From Seribacter sulfatis (GTDB lineage: Bacteria > Verrucomicrobiota > Verrucomicrobiia > Opitutales > Seribacteraceae), in the NCBI RefSeq assembly GCF_964187635.1, contig NZ_CAXLMO010000012.1, positions 1 to 56,554 on the forward strand: DNA of 56,554 bases, read 5' to 3'. Within the stretch, counting starts at the first letter, position 1. Every line of letters starts with the position of its first letter. Under the pieces are notes generated by a model. The model was not told where the DNA came from. It searched no databases and saw only the letters and a program-made list of their open reading frames with translations. Shown here piece by piece: positions 44,519 through 53,177 of this stretch. Position numbers and translations under genes: made by a program.

Positions 44519-45829
44519 ATGCCTATTGATGTAAAAATCCCCGCACTTGGTGAATCAATCTCCTCTGGTGTTCTATCCGCTTGGAAGGTATCGGAGGGAA
44601 CTTATGTTGAGATCGATCAACCAATATACGAATTAGAAACGGATAAAATTACCCAGGAAGGGCTTGCTGAAGTGGCCGGAGTAATTTCATTTTTAGCGAA
44701 AGAAGGTGATGAAGTTGAGATCGGAGCAACGATTGCCAATATTGATGAATCCGCGGATAACCCAAACTCCTCAGCATCCGTGCCAAAGCCACAAGCACAG
44801 GAGCCTGTAGTTGAAGTGCCTGCTACTACTACTGTGGCACCCCCTGAGAGCATGGATGCCCCCTCCCCTTCCTTGCCCTCTCAAGACGAATCTGACCCAA
44901 AGGTGGATGACTCGATTCCCGCCCCGTTACCTCTTTCCCCTGCTGTCCGGAAAATCCTGGCTGAGACTGATATTGACCCCACCACAATTTCAGGAACTGG
45001 AAAAGACGGTCGTATTACGAAAGCCGATGTACTTGCTGCTAAAAGTGCTGAACCTTCGCCCTCAGTGGCAGCCCCTTCTACTCCGGTGAGCCCTCCAAAG
45101 GCAGCACCGGTTACTCCTGCCTCTGTTGATAGTCGAAGCACCCGCCGGCCTCTTTCTCCAATCCGTAGGAAAATTGCCTCACGATTGGTGGAGGCACAGC
45201 AAACCGCCGCCATTTTATCGACCTTTAATGAGGTTGATCTTTCCGCCATCATGGCATTACGAAAAAAGCATCAAGATTCTTTCGTAAAACAAAATGGAGT
45301 GAAACTCGGGTTTATGTCATTTTTTGTAAAGGGCGTGGTTCATGCCCTTCGTGCCGTTCCGCAGATCAATGCTCGGATGGAAGGAAATGAATTGGTTGAA
45401 AACCATTATTTTGATATCGGAGTCGCAGTCGGCACGAAGAAGGGACTGGTTGTACCCGTGTTACGGGATTGTGACCAACTTGGCTTTGCCGAAATTGAGC
45501 AATCTATTGTTCAGTACGCTGAGAAAGCTCGAACTGGAGGGATTACCCTTCAGGATATGCAGGGTGGTTGCTTTACTATCACTAATGGGGGTATTTACGG
45601 TTCCCTTTTATCGACTCCGATTATTAATCCGCCCCAGAGTGGTATACTGGGAATGCATTCGATCCAAGAACGGCCAGTCGCCGTGAATGGAGAGGTGGTA
45701 ATTCGTCCGATGATGTATACTGCACTGTCCTATGACCACCGAGTGGTGGACGGAAAAGAAGCAGTTACCTTTTTGGTGAAGTTGAAGGAAGCGATGGAAG
45801 ACCCTGCTCGCTTGGCCTTGGGGATTTAA
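44519..45829 (+). CDS. sucB: Dihydrolipoamide succinyltransferase SucB (E2)
   Basis: Core of the 2-oxoglutarate dehydrogenase complex. The lipoyl domain (1-75) has K43 in ETDKITQE as the lipoylated lysine. A Pro/Ala/Ser-rich flexible linker follows, then the E1/E3-binding domain (about 135-172, LSPAVRKILAETDIDP...GKDGRITKADVL), a second linker (about 173-205) and the catalytic domain to residue 436. The latter has DHRVVDG (H407, D411). It starts 11 bases after sucA. The single lipoyl domain and E2o-type catalytic block fit the sucA partner better than pyruvate dehydrogenase. Confidence 0.96.
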   Translation: MPIDVKIPALGESISSGVLSAWKVSEGTYVEIDQPIYELETDKITQEGLAEVAGVISFLAKEGDEVEIGATIANIDESADNPNSSASVPKPQAQEPVVEVPATTTVAPPESMDAPSPSLPSQDESDPKVDDSIPAPLPLSPAVRKILAETDIDPTTISGTGKDGRITKADVLAAKSAEPSPSVAAPSTPVSPPKAAPVTPASVDSRSTRRPLSPIRRKIASRLVEAQQTAAILSTFNEVDLSAIMALRKKHQDSFVKQNGVKLGFMSFFVKGVVHALRAVPQINARMEGNELVENHYFDIGVAVGTKKGLVVPVLRDCDQLGFAEIEQSIVQYAEKARTGGITLQDMQGGCFTITNGGIYGSLLSTPIINPPQSGILGMHSIQERPVAVNGEVVIRPMMYTALSYDHRVVDGKEAVTFLVKLKEAMEDPARLALGI

Positions 45830-45832
45830 GTT

Positions 45833-47239
45833 ATGAGTAACCAAGAAAAGTTTGATGTCTTAGTGGTAGGTGCCGGACCTGGAGGCTATGTTTGTGCCAT
45901 TCGATGTGCCCAATTAGGATTAAAGACTGGGTTGATTGAGAAAAATCCTCGATTAGGAGGAACCTGCCTCAATGTCGGGTGCATCCCGAGCAAAGCTCTT
46001 CTTCACTCCACTGAGATTTATCATGAACTCCTTCATTCCGCCGAGTCCCATGGTATCGTGGCGAAAGGAATAAGCCATGATATTTCGAAATTGATGAAAA
46101 AAAAGGATGCGGTTGTGGACCAACTCGGAAAAGGCGTAGCCGCCTTGGTCAAAAAGAAAGGTGTCACACTGATACCAGGAACTGCAACACTTTTACCGGA
46201 GGGTAAAGTGGAGGTGACTCATCAGGATTCCTCTCAGACTCTAACAGCAAATGAGATTATTTTAGCAACTGGTTCCAAGCCGGTTGAACTTCCATTTCTC
46301 CCCTTTGATGGCACTAAAATTGTCCATAGTGACCACGGCATTGCATTTGAAAAAGTACCGAAAAAAATGGTGGTTGTGGGAGGCGGTGCGATTGGTCTTG
46401 AACTTGGCTGCGTTTGGTCGCGTCTTGGGTCAGAGGTTACTATTATTGAGTTTCTTCCTGAGATTTGCCCACAACTCGATTTAGAGGTGGCAAAGGTAGC
46501 AAGAAAAATCTTGGAAAAACAGGGTCTCCAATTTTCACTTTCAACCAAGGTAACTGCCGCAAAGAATACCAAAACCGGAACTACTTTATCATTAGAGTCG
46601 GAGGGAAATGAATCCTCGGTCTCAGCGGATCGGGTTCTCGTCGCGGTAGGTCGTGCACCCTGTGCGGATGGCTTAGGCTTAGAGAATATTGGAGTGCAAA
46701 CGGATGATAAAGGTCGTGTACTGGTTGATGCGAGTTTCTCGACTAATATCGCAGGTGTTCGTGCCATTGGTGATTTGATCCCCGGGCCCATGCTAGCTCA
46801 CAAAGCAGAGGAGGACGGTGTTGCCTGCGCTGAGATTATTGCGGGACAGTCCGGACATGTGAACTATGATCTCGTCCCCGGAGTTATTTATGTCGATCCA
46901 GAAATTGCCAATATTGGCCTAAGTGAGGCCCAGGCAAAAGCGAAAAATATACCGGTTCGAGCCGGTTCTTTTCCATTAGCTGCAAACGGTCGCGCTCTGG
47001 CAACGGGAGCAACCGATGGTATTGTGAAAGTGGTTGCACATGCAGAAACCGATCGATTGCTCGGAGTCCAAATTGTGGCTCGAAGTGCTTCGGAATTGAT
47101 CGCGTCGGCCGTAGCTCATATGGAATATGGAGGTTCAGCCGAGGACTTAGCCCGTACCATTCACGCACACCCCACCCTTTCGGAATCCCTGAAGGAAGCT
47201 GCTCTTTCAGTCGACGGTCGCGGTCTTCATAGTTTTTAA
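45833..47239 (+). CDS. lpdA: Dihydrolipoyl dehydrogenase (E3)
   Basis: FAD enzyme that reoxidises the E2 dihydrolipoyl group with NAD+. At 468 residues it has FAD loop GAGPGGYVCA (13-22), the redox disulfide GGTCLNVGC (C45, C50), NAD loop GGGAIGLELG, the second FAD motif GVRAIGDL, and the catalytic pair H446-E451 in HAHPTLSE. It starts three bases after sucB, completing the 2-oxoglutarate dehydrogenase operon. It may also serve other lipoyl complexes. Confidence 0.97.
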   Translation: MSNQEKFDVLVVGAGPGGYVCAIRCAQLGLKTGLIEKNPRLGGTCLNVGCIPSKALLHSTEIYHELLHSAESHGIVAKGISHDISKLMKKKDAVVDQLGKGVAALVKKKGVTLIPGTATLLPEGKVEVTHQDSSQTLTANEIILATGSKPVELPFLPFDGTKIVHSDHGIAFEKVPKKMVVVGGGAIGLELGCVWSRLGSEVTIIEFLPEICPQLDLEVAKVARKILEKQGLQFSLSTKVTAAKNTKTGTTLSLESEGNESSVSADRVLVAVGRAPCADGLGLENIGVQTDDKGRVLVDASFSTNIAGVRAIGDLIPGPMLAHKAEEDGVACAEIIAGQSGHVNYDLVPGVIYVDPEIANIGLSEAQAKAKNIPVRAGSFPLAANGRALATGATDGIVKVVAHAETDRLLGVQIVARSASELIASAVAHMEYGGSAEDLARTIHAHPTLSESLKEAALSVDGRGLHSF

Positions 47240-47273
47240 ATCACTCCAGTAAAATGGAATTACCAGGGATAGA

Positions 47274-48671
47274 TTATTTGATCGGAATCCGATTCTCTTT
47301 CTCATCTAATTTCCACGCCTCTTCAATTTGAATACTGTAAGTGGTAAAGTCTAGGTCTTTTACTAGATCACTTTTTGCCATTCTTTTATTTTTTATTTCG
47401 GCCACTTTAACCCTTGTTAAATGACCCACTATAATCACTGTGGAAGAATTTGAGTCTGACAATCGGAGTTGGTAGCCAAGACCATCGGGTAGCGTTGATT
47501 TTCCACGCATTGTTTCGTTCAGTCTAACGAATTCAATAGCGGTATCAGTTTTCTTGATTATCCTAACTTTACCTAATGTTTTCCCCTTCGAGGTAAACAA
47601 ATAAGTAGGTTCTGAACTACCCCAAAGTCGGGGGAGATATTCACTGATTAAGCCCTTTTGAAATTGAGGAATCGCCTGCGTCTGGAACCTCCCGGAAGAG
47701 GTTCGATTTGTTTGAGTGGAATTTTCCGAACCAGCTGCTTTCCGCTTTTTCTCTGAAATGATTATATCCTCATTTTGCTCAATTTGTTCGGTACGAAGGG
47801 GGGGAACTACCGAATCTTCTATTATTGGTTTCGGTGAGGGATCCACTACCTTTTCTTTTTTTACTGATAGTTCCGCACCCAGTTCCTTTGTGTGAAGCAT
47901 GATTGAATGATCTGCACCCAGGTTTTGTATTTTTGATAAGGTTTCGGACTGAACTCGAGGGGGGGCACTCCTATTAGCAGATGATGGGACTGGTGAAACA
48001 ACAGAAGTGGAATCTTCCACTGAGTTGAAAGGTATTGGTTCCGAGTACGCAAGTACATCGCCAATAGAGAGGGAATTATTTAAATCCCTTTTCATGGCCT
48101 CAACTTCAATGGTTGACCGTTGGGTGAGTATTTGGACTACTCCTTCTTGAGCCTGGTTTTCAAGAGCTAAATTAAGTGCAAGTTCCTCTTCAGTATCAAT
48201 TGCATCTGTCGTTGTCCCTTCAAGTTCGTCCTGTTCGCTGGTACTTTCTTGCTCGCGATTGAGGGTGATTTCGGCGGTTGATAAATGATCTGAGTCAGTC
48301 ACGGATAAAATTAGGAATGCACAAGCCGCAATGCCTAAAGGGACCCAAAAAAGAAAATGGTCTGATTTTTTATCTTTGGGTAAGGAAGACTTTTGCTTTT
48401 CTAGCGTTTGAGTTTCCTCTTTTTCTACTAGTCCAAGGATTGTATTTCTCCGTTTTTGGCTTAATGAAAGTTCTCCTTCTTCTAGGTCAGGTAGAGGTTC
48501 CTTCGTGGACTGTTCAACCAATCTAATTGTGTCAGTCAAAACTCTTTCCATTTCCTGCAATTGTGGGTTTTCAGAAATGAGCCTTTGAATGAAAAGCTTT
48601 TTATCTTTATCAACTTCGCCCAGCAGGTACGAAATAATTTCTTCTTCACTAATATCTAAATCATTATTCAT
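47274..48671 (-). CDS. Putative membrane anti-sigma factor paired with the ECF sigma gene
   Basis: A 465-residue protein. Residues 1-55 (DISEEEIISYLLGEVDKD...ENPQLQEMERVL) look like a short anti-sigma N-terminal domain. One membrane helix spans about 106-124. A long low-complexity Ser/Glu/Thr/Pro region (about 125-330) and a small C-terminal domain (about 340-465; ISEYLPRLWG, TLPDGLGYQLRL) would face the periplasm. Its start overlaps the stop of the ECF sigma gene by four bases, which is the main reason for the anti-sigma reading. The C-terminal domain is not recognised and may be the sensor. Confidence 0.68.
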   Translation of the reverse strand: MNNDLDISEEEIISYLLGEVDKDKKLFIQRLISENPQLQEMERVLTDTIRLVEQSTKEPLPDLEEGELSLSQKRRNTILGLVEKEETQTLEKQKSSLPKDKKSDHFLFWVPLGIAACAFLILSVTDSDHLSTAEITLNREQESTSEQDELEGTTTDAIDTEEELALNLALENQAQEGVVQILTQRSTIEVEAMKRDLNNSLSIGDVLAYSEPIPFNSVEDSTSVVSPVPSSANRSAPPRVQSETLSKIQNLGADHSIMLHTKELGAELSVKKEKVVDPSPKPIIEDSVVPPLRTEQIEQNEDIIISEKKRKAAGSENSTQTNRTSSGRFQTQAIPQFQKGLISEYLPRLWGSSEPTYLFTSKGKTLGKVRIIKKTDTAIEFVRLNETMRGKSTLPDGLGYQLRLSDSNSSTVIIVGHLTRVKVAEIKNKRMAKSDLVKDLDFTTYSIQIEEAWKLDEKENRIPIK

Positions 48672-49195
48672 CGGAAAAAATCTTCTGCTTTTAATTCACT
48701 ACTTAATTCTTTTATGATGTGATGTAATTTATAACCTACATTACTCACACTTAATCCGGTAATTTTTGAAATTTCATTATAACTTTTTTGCTGATCGAAC
48801 TTAAGCGTTATAAGCTCTTTTGATTCTTTGGGTAATAATGAAATGGCATGACTTACACGATCGACAGCTTCTTTTTTTTCAAGGTTTTTAACTAGAATAC
48901 TTTCAGTTGTACGGTTAAATGAATCGAGGAAGTCTAATTGCTCTTCATCAGTTGTACGCTGTAATCGACCATTTTTTCGAAGAAATGAAATACAAAGATT
49001 TCGAAGTGTTTTGTATAGCCAGGCCTTGGGTTGTAGGATTTTTTCGTCCTGTTTAAAAAAACGCAAAAAAGTGTCCTGTACTAAATCCTGTGCTTCCTCA
49101 CGATCGTGAACAATTTGAAATGCATAATTCATTAATGGTTTTTCTAGTTTTTCAAACCATTCCTTCAATTGACTTTCAGTTTCGTCACATTTCAT
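48668..49195 (-). CDS. ECF-type RNA polymerase sigma factor
   Basis: A 175-residue sigma-70 family protein with only regions 2 and 4. Region 2: MNYAFQIVHDREEAQDLVQDTFLRF with the -10-binding helix and PKAWLYKTLRNLCISFLR. Region 4: SHAISLLPKESKELITLKF and the helix-turn-helix YNEISKITGLSVSNVGYKLH. Length and layout are typical of extracytoplasmic-function sigma factors. It is the first gene of a two-gene unit with the putative membrane anti-sigma factor (ATGA overlap), which predicts control by an envelope signal and probable autoregulation. Confidence 0.92.
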   Translation of the reverse strand: MKCDETESQLKEWFEKLEKPLMNYAFQIVHDREEAQDLVQDTFLRFFKQDEKILQPKAWLYKTLRNLCISFLRKNGRLQRTTDEEQLDFLDSFNRTTESILVKNLEKKEAVDRVSHAISLLPKESKELITLKFDQQKSYNEISKITGLSVSNVGYKLHHIIKELSSELKAEDFFR

Positions 49196-49308
49196 ATTTT
49201 GATTAGAACCTCAAGTATGAAATGAGAAGAAGAAGGTTTAAAATATTTAATTTCACTGAGGAAGACGAAAAGAACTACTAATCCTTAGAAAGTTTATCAA
49301 ATATCGAA

Positions 49309-50112
49309 TTAATTTTCAAATAGTGCCTTCATTCTTTGCAGTCCAATTCGCAATGTTTCTTTTGGATCGATTTTCCACCATGATTCACTAAATAATTCGA
49401 GGCTTACTGTCCCATCATATCCCATTTCTTTCAAAGCAGTAGTTTCTGCTTTTAGGTCGATTTGGCCATCCCCTGGCATGACACGGTCCGGGTCTGTCTG
49501 AGTCCCTGCTGGTTTAACGGGGTCTGCATCATCAATGTGATAGTGACTTATCTTGTCTACTGGAATAGATCGTAATTCTGATTCGGTGGATCCGCTATTC
49601 CAATTGTGAAATGCATCGATGATCAAGGTGGCGTCTTCATCATCAGTGACTTGAACGATTTCCCATGCTTTGCTTAAAGTATGCACCGATTGAAAGAAGC
49701 TAATATATTCAAAGGTAGGCCGAATTCCTTCCTCTCGGCCAATTTTGAGTAGTTCTGCATAGCGCTCGGGCAAATGCTCGGTTTCTGTTTTTTCCAACGG
49801 TGGAGTGGCGACAATAAAAGGGGCTCCTAACCGAGCACCCAAAGCAAATCGCCTGCGTGCTTCGTCCAATACCAGTTGATGTTCCCATCCATCAAGGTCT
49901 CCCCATTGCCTCATCGCAATGACGGAGGGTACAATTAATCCATGATCCGCAATCGCCTTTTCAATATCCGTCACCTCACCCCCACGAGCCACATATTCCC
50001 ATACATCATTAAGCCAAAGTTCAATCCCATCGTATCCGGCCTCTCCTACCAGGCGAATTTTATTTATTAGAGATTGGGGTTTAATGGTACTCGTATTGAG
50101 GCAATAGATCAT
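49309..50112 (-). CDS. Sugar phosphate isomerase/epimerase-like TIM barrel
   Basis: A 267-residue protein of the AP-endonuclease-2/xylose-isomerase-like TIM-barrel superfamily. Visible features: GYDGIELWLNDVW near the N-terminus; a metal-binding set with Glu in PTFEYISF, Asp-His in LIIDAFHNW and His in SHYHIDDADP; and Glu in GTVSLELFSESWW. The final PKETLRIGLQRMKAL helix is typical of verrucomicrobial and planctomycetal members. The likely role is isomerisation or epimerisation of a sugar or keto-sugar; the substrate is unknown. It stands alone between the sigma unit and the DUF2851 gene. Confidence 0.85.
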   Translation of the reverse strand: MIYCLNTSTIKPQSLINKIRLVGEAGYDGIELWLNDVWEYVARGGEVTDIEKAIADHGLIVPSVIAMRQWGDLDGWEHQLVLDEARRRFALGARLGAPFIVATPPLEKTETEHLPERYAELLKIGREEGIRPTFEYISFFQSVHTLSKAWEIVQVTDDEDATLIIDAFHNWNSGSTESELRSIPVDKISHYHIDDADPVKPAGTQTDPDRVMPGDGQIDLKAETTALKEMGYDGTVSLELFSESWWKIDPKETLRIGLQRMKALFEN

Positions 50113-50182
50113 AGTGTTTGGTTTTGTTTAAGTATTCAGCCCTAATTCGTGCTTTTTATTTGGCAAGAAGATATGTGATTAA

Positions 50183-51373
50183 TTATCCAAGAATTCCCTT
50201 TTTAATACAATACCCGAGGAGGCCCTGAAGTGGTCCATTTGAAAAAGGCTTAGCTCGGGAATGCCCTGCGATCCCCATAGATCTGCTCACTTCTTTCAAC
50301 GGATCGGGGAAGTCACCCGCAAACCAATGAAACCAGGTTGGAAAGTAATCCCGACGGTGAACTTCTGCTAATAAGGGCAGGCAGGCATCGACCCAAAGTG
50401 TATCCACCCGAGTACCTCCCCACACTCCACAAAGTATCTCATCAATCCATAGTTTTTTTAGGTTGTGAATGCCAAGATTATTTCGATTACTTCCTTCTGA
50501 ATTTCCATCGAATGGGATATTAATCTTTAATAAATCTTCAATCCAATTGGGGTTTGCCCGCCATAATTCACCATATTGTCGTAATCTTTTCCGGGGATGA
50601 TTTGCCGGTCTAAGACCTTTCAATTTCCAACTTTTTTCTGATTGGAAAACCTCGTCGGGATCAATTCCGCCGCATTTCCATTCCTGGGTGGGGTGACTCT
50701 GTCCAATTTTGCTCATTATCGCACGATTTCTCCGGTAGCCTAATACTTCGAGGAAACATTGATGAAAGGCCTCTTCCTGCTTGCTTTTTTGTAATCGTTT
50801 TTGAGCAAATTGTTTCTTTTTTAACCACCTTTCCTTGGCCAATTCATGATTTTTTTGAGTAACCTCGATTTGGTCAATTCGAGAATAAAGTGAACCAGTG
50901 TTTTTTGCCACATATGCCGATAAATTTTCGATCGCAATCGATTCCATGTGCTCTTCTAAACTTTGCCTGAGATGGGGCAAAAGAACGAGGAGGGGGATCT
51001 GCACTCCCTTCATTGTTTGGCAAGGCGTCCTTTTTTTTGCTTCTGGAAACAGGGTAACATGAAGAGCGACTCGGTTATAATTTGCATCCCGATTGTGCCC
51101 GTGGTTCTCCCAGTCAGAAGAATAAAAATGGATTTCAATATCTCCTTCTTGTTTCAATTGATCGATTGAAAGAGATGCATTTTTAAAATCCGGTCCTTCC
51201 TCTGCACGGTTCCATATTCCTGGATTCGAAATAATCAGCCTTTTGCCACATTCAGTATGAAGTTCCAAATCATTAAAATCCTGATCTGCCCAAATTTGTT
51301 GAATTACTTTTTCTTCAATTCGTAAGCTTCCATATAAACCAGGAATTTCTTCCACTCCCTGAAAACTTGCCAT
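50183..51373 (-). CDS. DUF2851 family protein
   Basis: A 396-residue protein matching the DUF2851 family seen mostly in Bacteroidetes and Verrucomicrobia. Conserved stretches: NPGIWNRAEEGPDFKNA, GDIEIHFYSSDWENHGHNRD, NYNRVALHVTLF and later EVLGYRRNRAIM. The DxExH-like pattern and acidic/His residues in the first 110 residues would suit a metal-dependent nuclease fold, but this is inference; no function is established as far as I know. It overlaps the NYN-domain gene by one base (TAATG), so the two are probably co-translated. Confidence 0.82.
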   Translation of the reverse strand: MASFQGVEEIPGLYGSLRIEEKVIQQIWADQDFNDLELHTECGKRLIISNPGIWNRAEEGPDFKNASLSIDQLKQEGDIEIHFYSSDWENHGHNRDANYNRVALHVTLFPEAKKRTPCQTMKGVQIPLLVLLPHLRQSLEEHMESIAIENLSAYVAKNTGSLYSRIDQIEVTQKNHELAKERWLKKKQFAQKRLQKSKQEEAFHQCFLEVLGYRRNRAIMSKIGQSHPTQEWKCGGIDPDEVFQSEKSWKLKGLRPANHPRKRLRQYGELWRANPNWIEDLLKINIPFDGNSEGSNRNNLGIHNLKKLWIDEILCGVWGGTRVDTLWVDACLPLLAEVHRRDYFPTWFHWFAGDFPDPLKEVSRSMGIAGHSRAKPFSNGPLQGLLGYCIKKGILG

Positions 51374-51906
51374 TAATGTGGGTTCCTCTCTCCCTTCTCG
51401 GGGAATGACAGTTGATTTTTGAGCGGACCTTTCTCTTCATTCCGGTAGTGATTTATTTTCACACGGGTACGATCTATACTATTATCCAGTTTTTTGATAA
51501 GCTCTTCAATCCTCATTGCGGTTGCACCTGACTCGTAAGCACAATTTCGAATAAGTCCATCATTAGTTGCCACAGAAATACGCTCTGGAAATTTTGCTGC
51601 CAGTAGCATTCTTTCAATGACTCCGTCCGCACCTTGGACAGAAGAAGAATAAATAATGGTATAGCTTTTGTTCCCTTCATGCTGATAGATCCTTCCCTTC
51701 CCTCCTCTTCCGTCAAAAACAACTGTTAAAAGACAATTCTCACCCGCCTGAATAGGTTCGAGAAATCGAATCAGGCTGTCGCGGGCCAAATTGCGGTCTT
51801 GGGTCAGTTCCTTGGATAATTCTGGGATCGCATGCAAGGCATTGTTCCCATCAATGATCAGATGTTCTTGCATTTTAGGTGGGTTCAGTAAAAAAAGAGA
51901 GTTCAT
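51373..51906 (-). CDS. NYN-domain (YacP-like) predicted ribonuclease
   Basis: A 177-residue PIN-like protein of the YacP/Rae1 group. The nucleotide-binding acidic start LIIDGNNALHAIPEL contains the first catalytic Asp, followed by TVVFDGRGG with the second, and ADGVIERMLLA and VATNDGLIRNCA with later acidic positions. B. subtilis Rae1 cuts mRNA on the ribosome, so a related RNA role is plausible. A strong Shine-Dalgarno (51915-51924) fixes the ATG at 51906 in preference to the one at 51873. It heads a two-gene unit with the DUF2851 gene. Confidence 0.83.
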   Translation of the reverse strand: MNSLFLLNPPKMQEHLIIDGNNALHAIPELSKELTQDRNLARDSLIRFLEPIQAGENCLLTVVFDGRGGKGRIYQHEGNKSYTIIYSSSVQGADGVIERMLLAAKFPERISVATNDGLIRNCAYESGATAMRIEELIKKLDNSIDRTRVKINHYRNEEKGPLKNQLSFPEKGERNPH

Positions 51907-51914
51907 TGGTACTA

Positions 51915-51924
51915 TCCTCCCTCC
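51915..51924 (-). promoter_or_regulatory. Strong Shine-Dalgarno of the NYN-domain gene
   Basis: On the minus strand this reads GGAGGGAGGA, eight bases ahead of the ATG at 51906. It is one of the few clear ribosome binding sites in the window and decides the start of this gene against the in-frame ATG at 51873, which has none. Confidence 0.7.
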
Positions 51925-51958
51925 TTTTTCGCAATTACAATATACTTATTAAAAAATT

Positions 51959-52801
51959 ATGAGCACCGCATTTTTATTTCCTGGTCAAGGTTCCCAGTCG
52001 GTTGGTATGGGATCCGAATTATTTTCACGATTTCCAGACATGGTGGAGCAAAGTGATGAGATTCTGGGCTATTCAATAGAAGAATTATGTTTGCGGGAAG
52101 ATGCAACGGACTTGAACCTCACAAACTTTACCCAACCTGCTCTTTACACGGTTAGTTGCTTGCAGACGAAAGCATTGCTTGAAGAAGGCAAATCACCCTC
52201 TTTTGCTGCCGGGCATTCAGTGGGAGAATTTGCTGCCCTGCAGTGTGCCAATGCCTTTTCTTTTGCTGATGGACTACAAATGGTGGCGAAGCGGGGCGAA
52301 ATAATGTCCCAAGTTTCGGGTGGTGGAATGGCTGCGGTGATCGGCATGGATGCTGATAAAATTACCTCTATTTTGGATGAACAGGGAGCCGATCAAATTG
52401 ATCTGGCCAATTTTAATTCGCCTGGACAGATCGTTATCTCTGGTCCTGCCTCACAAATTACCCAAGTTCTTTCTCCTCTTAAAGAGAGTGGTGCCCGAAT
52501 GGTGGTTCCTTTAAAGGTAAGCGGAGCTTTCCACTCCCGCATGATGAATGAACCGGCAGCAGAATTTGCAGTTTTTTTACAAAACTTCTCTTTTTCTCTT
52601 CCCCAATTCCCTGTTTTTTCAAATGTCGAAGCACAACCATATTCCTCCGTTGATGCCATTCCTGAATTATTGATTAAACAAATATTTAGCCCAGTTAGAT
52701 GGACCGAGGTTATCCAGGGACTTAGGCTAAAAAGGGTTGAAGAATTTATCGAATGCGGACCCGGTAAGGTTTTGACCAAATTACTCCGGCAAATCCCTTG
52801 A
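51959..52801 (+). CDS. fabD: Malonyl-CoA:ACP transacylase FabD
   Basis: Loads malonyl groups onto acyl carrier protein for fatty acid synthesis. The 280-residue protein has LFPGQGSQSVGMG (oxyanion Gln), the nucleophile S87 in AGHSVGEFAAL, the arginine in VAKRGEIM that binds the malonyl carboxylate, and the catalytic H192 in VSGAFHSRMM. GPGKVLTKL closes it. At 280 residues it is slightly short for the family. No other fab genes flank it, unusual but not rare. It diverges from the NYN/DUF2851 unit across about 50 bases. Confidence 0.95.
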   Translation: MSTAFLFPGQGSQSVGMGSELFSRFPDMVEQSDEILGYSIEELCLREDATDLNLTNFTQPALYTVSCLQTKALLEEGKSPSFAAGHSVGEFAALQCANAFSFADGLQMVAKRGEIMSQVSGGGMAAVIGMDADKITSILDEQGADQIDLANFNSPGQIVISGPASQITQVLSPLKESGARMVVPLKVSGAFHSRMMNEPAAEFAVFLQNFSFSLPQFPVFSNVEAQPYSSVDAIPELLIKQIFSPVRWTEVIQGLRLKRVEEFIECGPGKVLTKLLRQIP

Positions 52802-52883
52802 AATTTTATCTGAACTCTTTATTTCAAATCATTCATATTTTATGATTTATTTATTGTTATTTTAAGCTAATAGCGAGTTTTAC

Positions 52884-52904
52884 AAAAAAAATATTATTTT
52901 TTTT
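52884..52904. terminator. A/T-only hairpin, possible weak terminator of fabD
   Basis: Eight A residues, TATTA, then eight T residues form a 9-base-pair A/T stem with a 3-base loop, about 85 bases after the fabD stop. A run of U at the 3' side fits a terminator, but the stem has no G/C pairs and would be weak. The symmetry would also allow it to work on both strands. Confidence 0.3.
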
Positions 52905-53140
52905 CTCACCTAAACTACTGACTATCATGGGTTTATTTTTGCGCCATTAATAAAACCTTGTTTATTCGTATTAAATTCTGATTCTACACTAATATATGTG
53001 GTAACCTTAACATATTTTAGCCCAAGTTTTAGATCAGTTGTTTAGAGACAGTCCCTTTATTGTTTCACCTTTTTTTAGGTGGCAGGTTGTACTCGTTCAA
53101 ATTTTCGGGCCATATCGATTGTTTAAGTCAAAAAAAGACC

Positions 53141-53161
53141 TGTGCACGCGCACACACACAC
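53141..53161. repeat. Alternating pyrimidine-purine (TG/CG/CA) tract
   Basis: Twenty-one bases of strict pyrimidine-purine alternation: four bases of TG repeats, then CACGCG, then a CA run, ending 16 bases before the ATG at 53178. Such tracts are prone to Z-DNA and to length slippage. It also contains a small TGTGC/GCACA hairpin. Confidence 0.6.
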
Positions 53162-53177
53162 CTCAATACCCGTTTTA

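Larger units (their letters stand above)
52802..53177. other. Non-coding region between fabD and the giant surface-protein gene
   Basis: This 376-base AT-rich stretch has no open frame of interest and no RNA gene that I recognise. It contains an A/T-only hairpin at 52884-52904 and an alternating pyrimidine-purine tract at 53141-53161. It must also hold the promoter of the large gene that follows, but I could not identify it confidently. Confidence 0.6.

Noticed and set aside
46234..46791. 185-residue open frame on the minus strand inside lpdA
   Set aside because: It is antisense to conserved FAD/NAD motifs of dihydrolipoyl dehydrogenase, with a composition typical of a shadow frame.
53141..53161. 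CRISPR-like or microsatellite array
   Set aside because: It is a single dinucleotide-type tract without spacers or larger repeat units, so it is reported only as an alternating tract.
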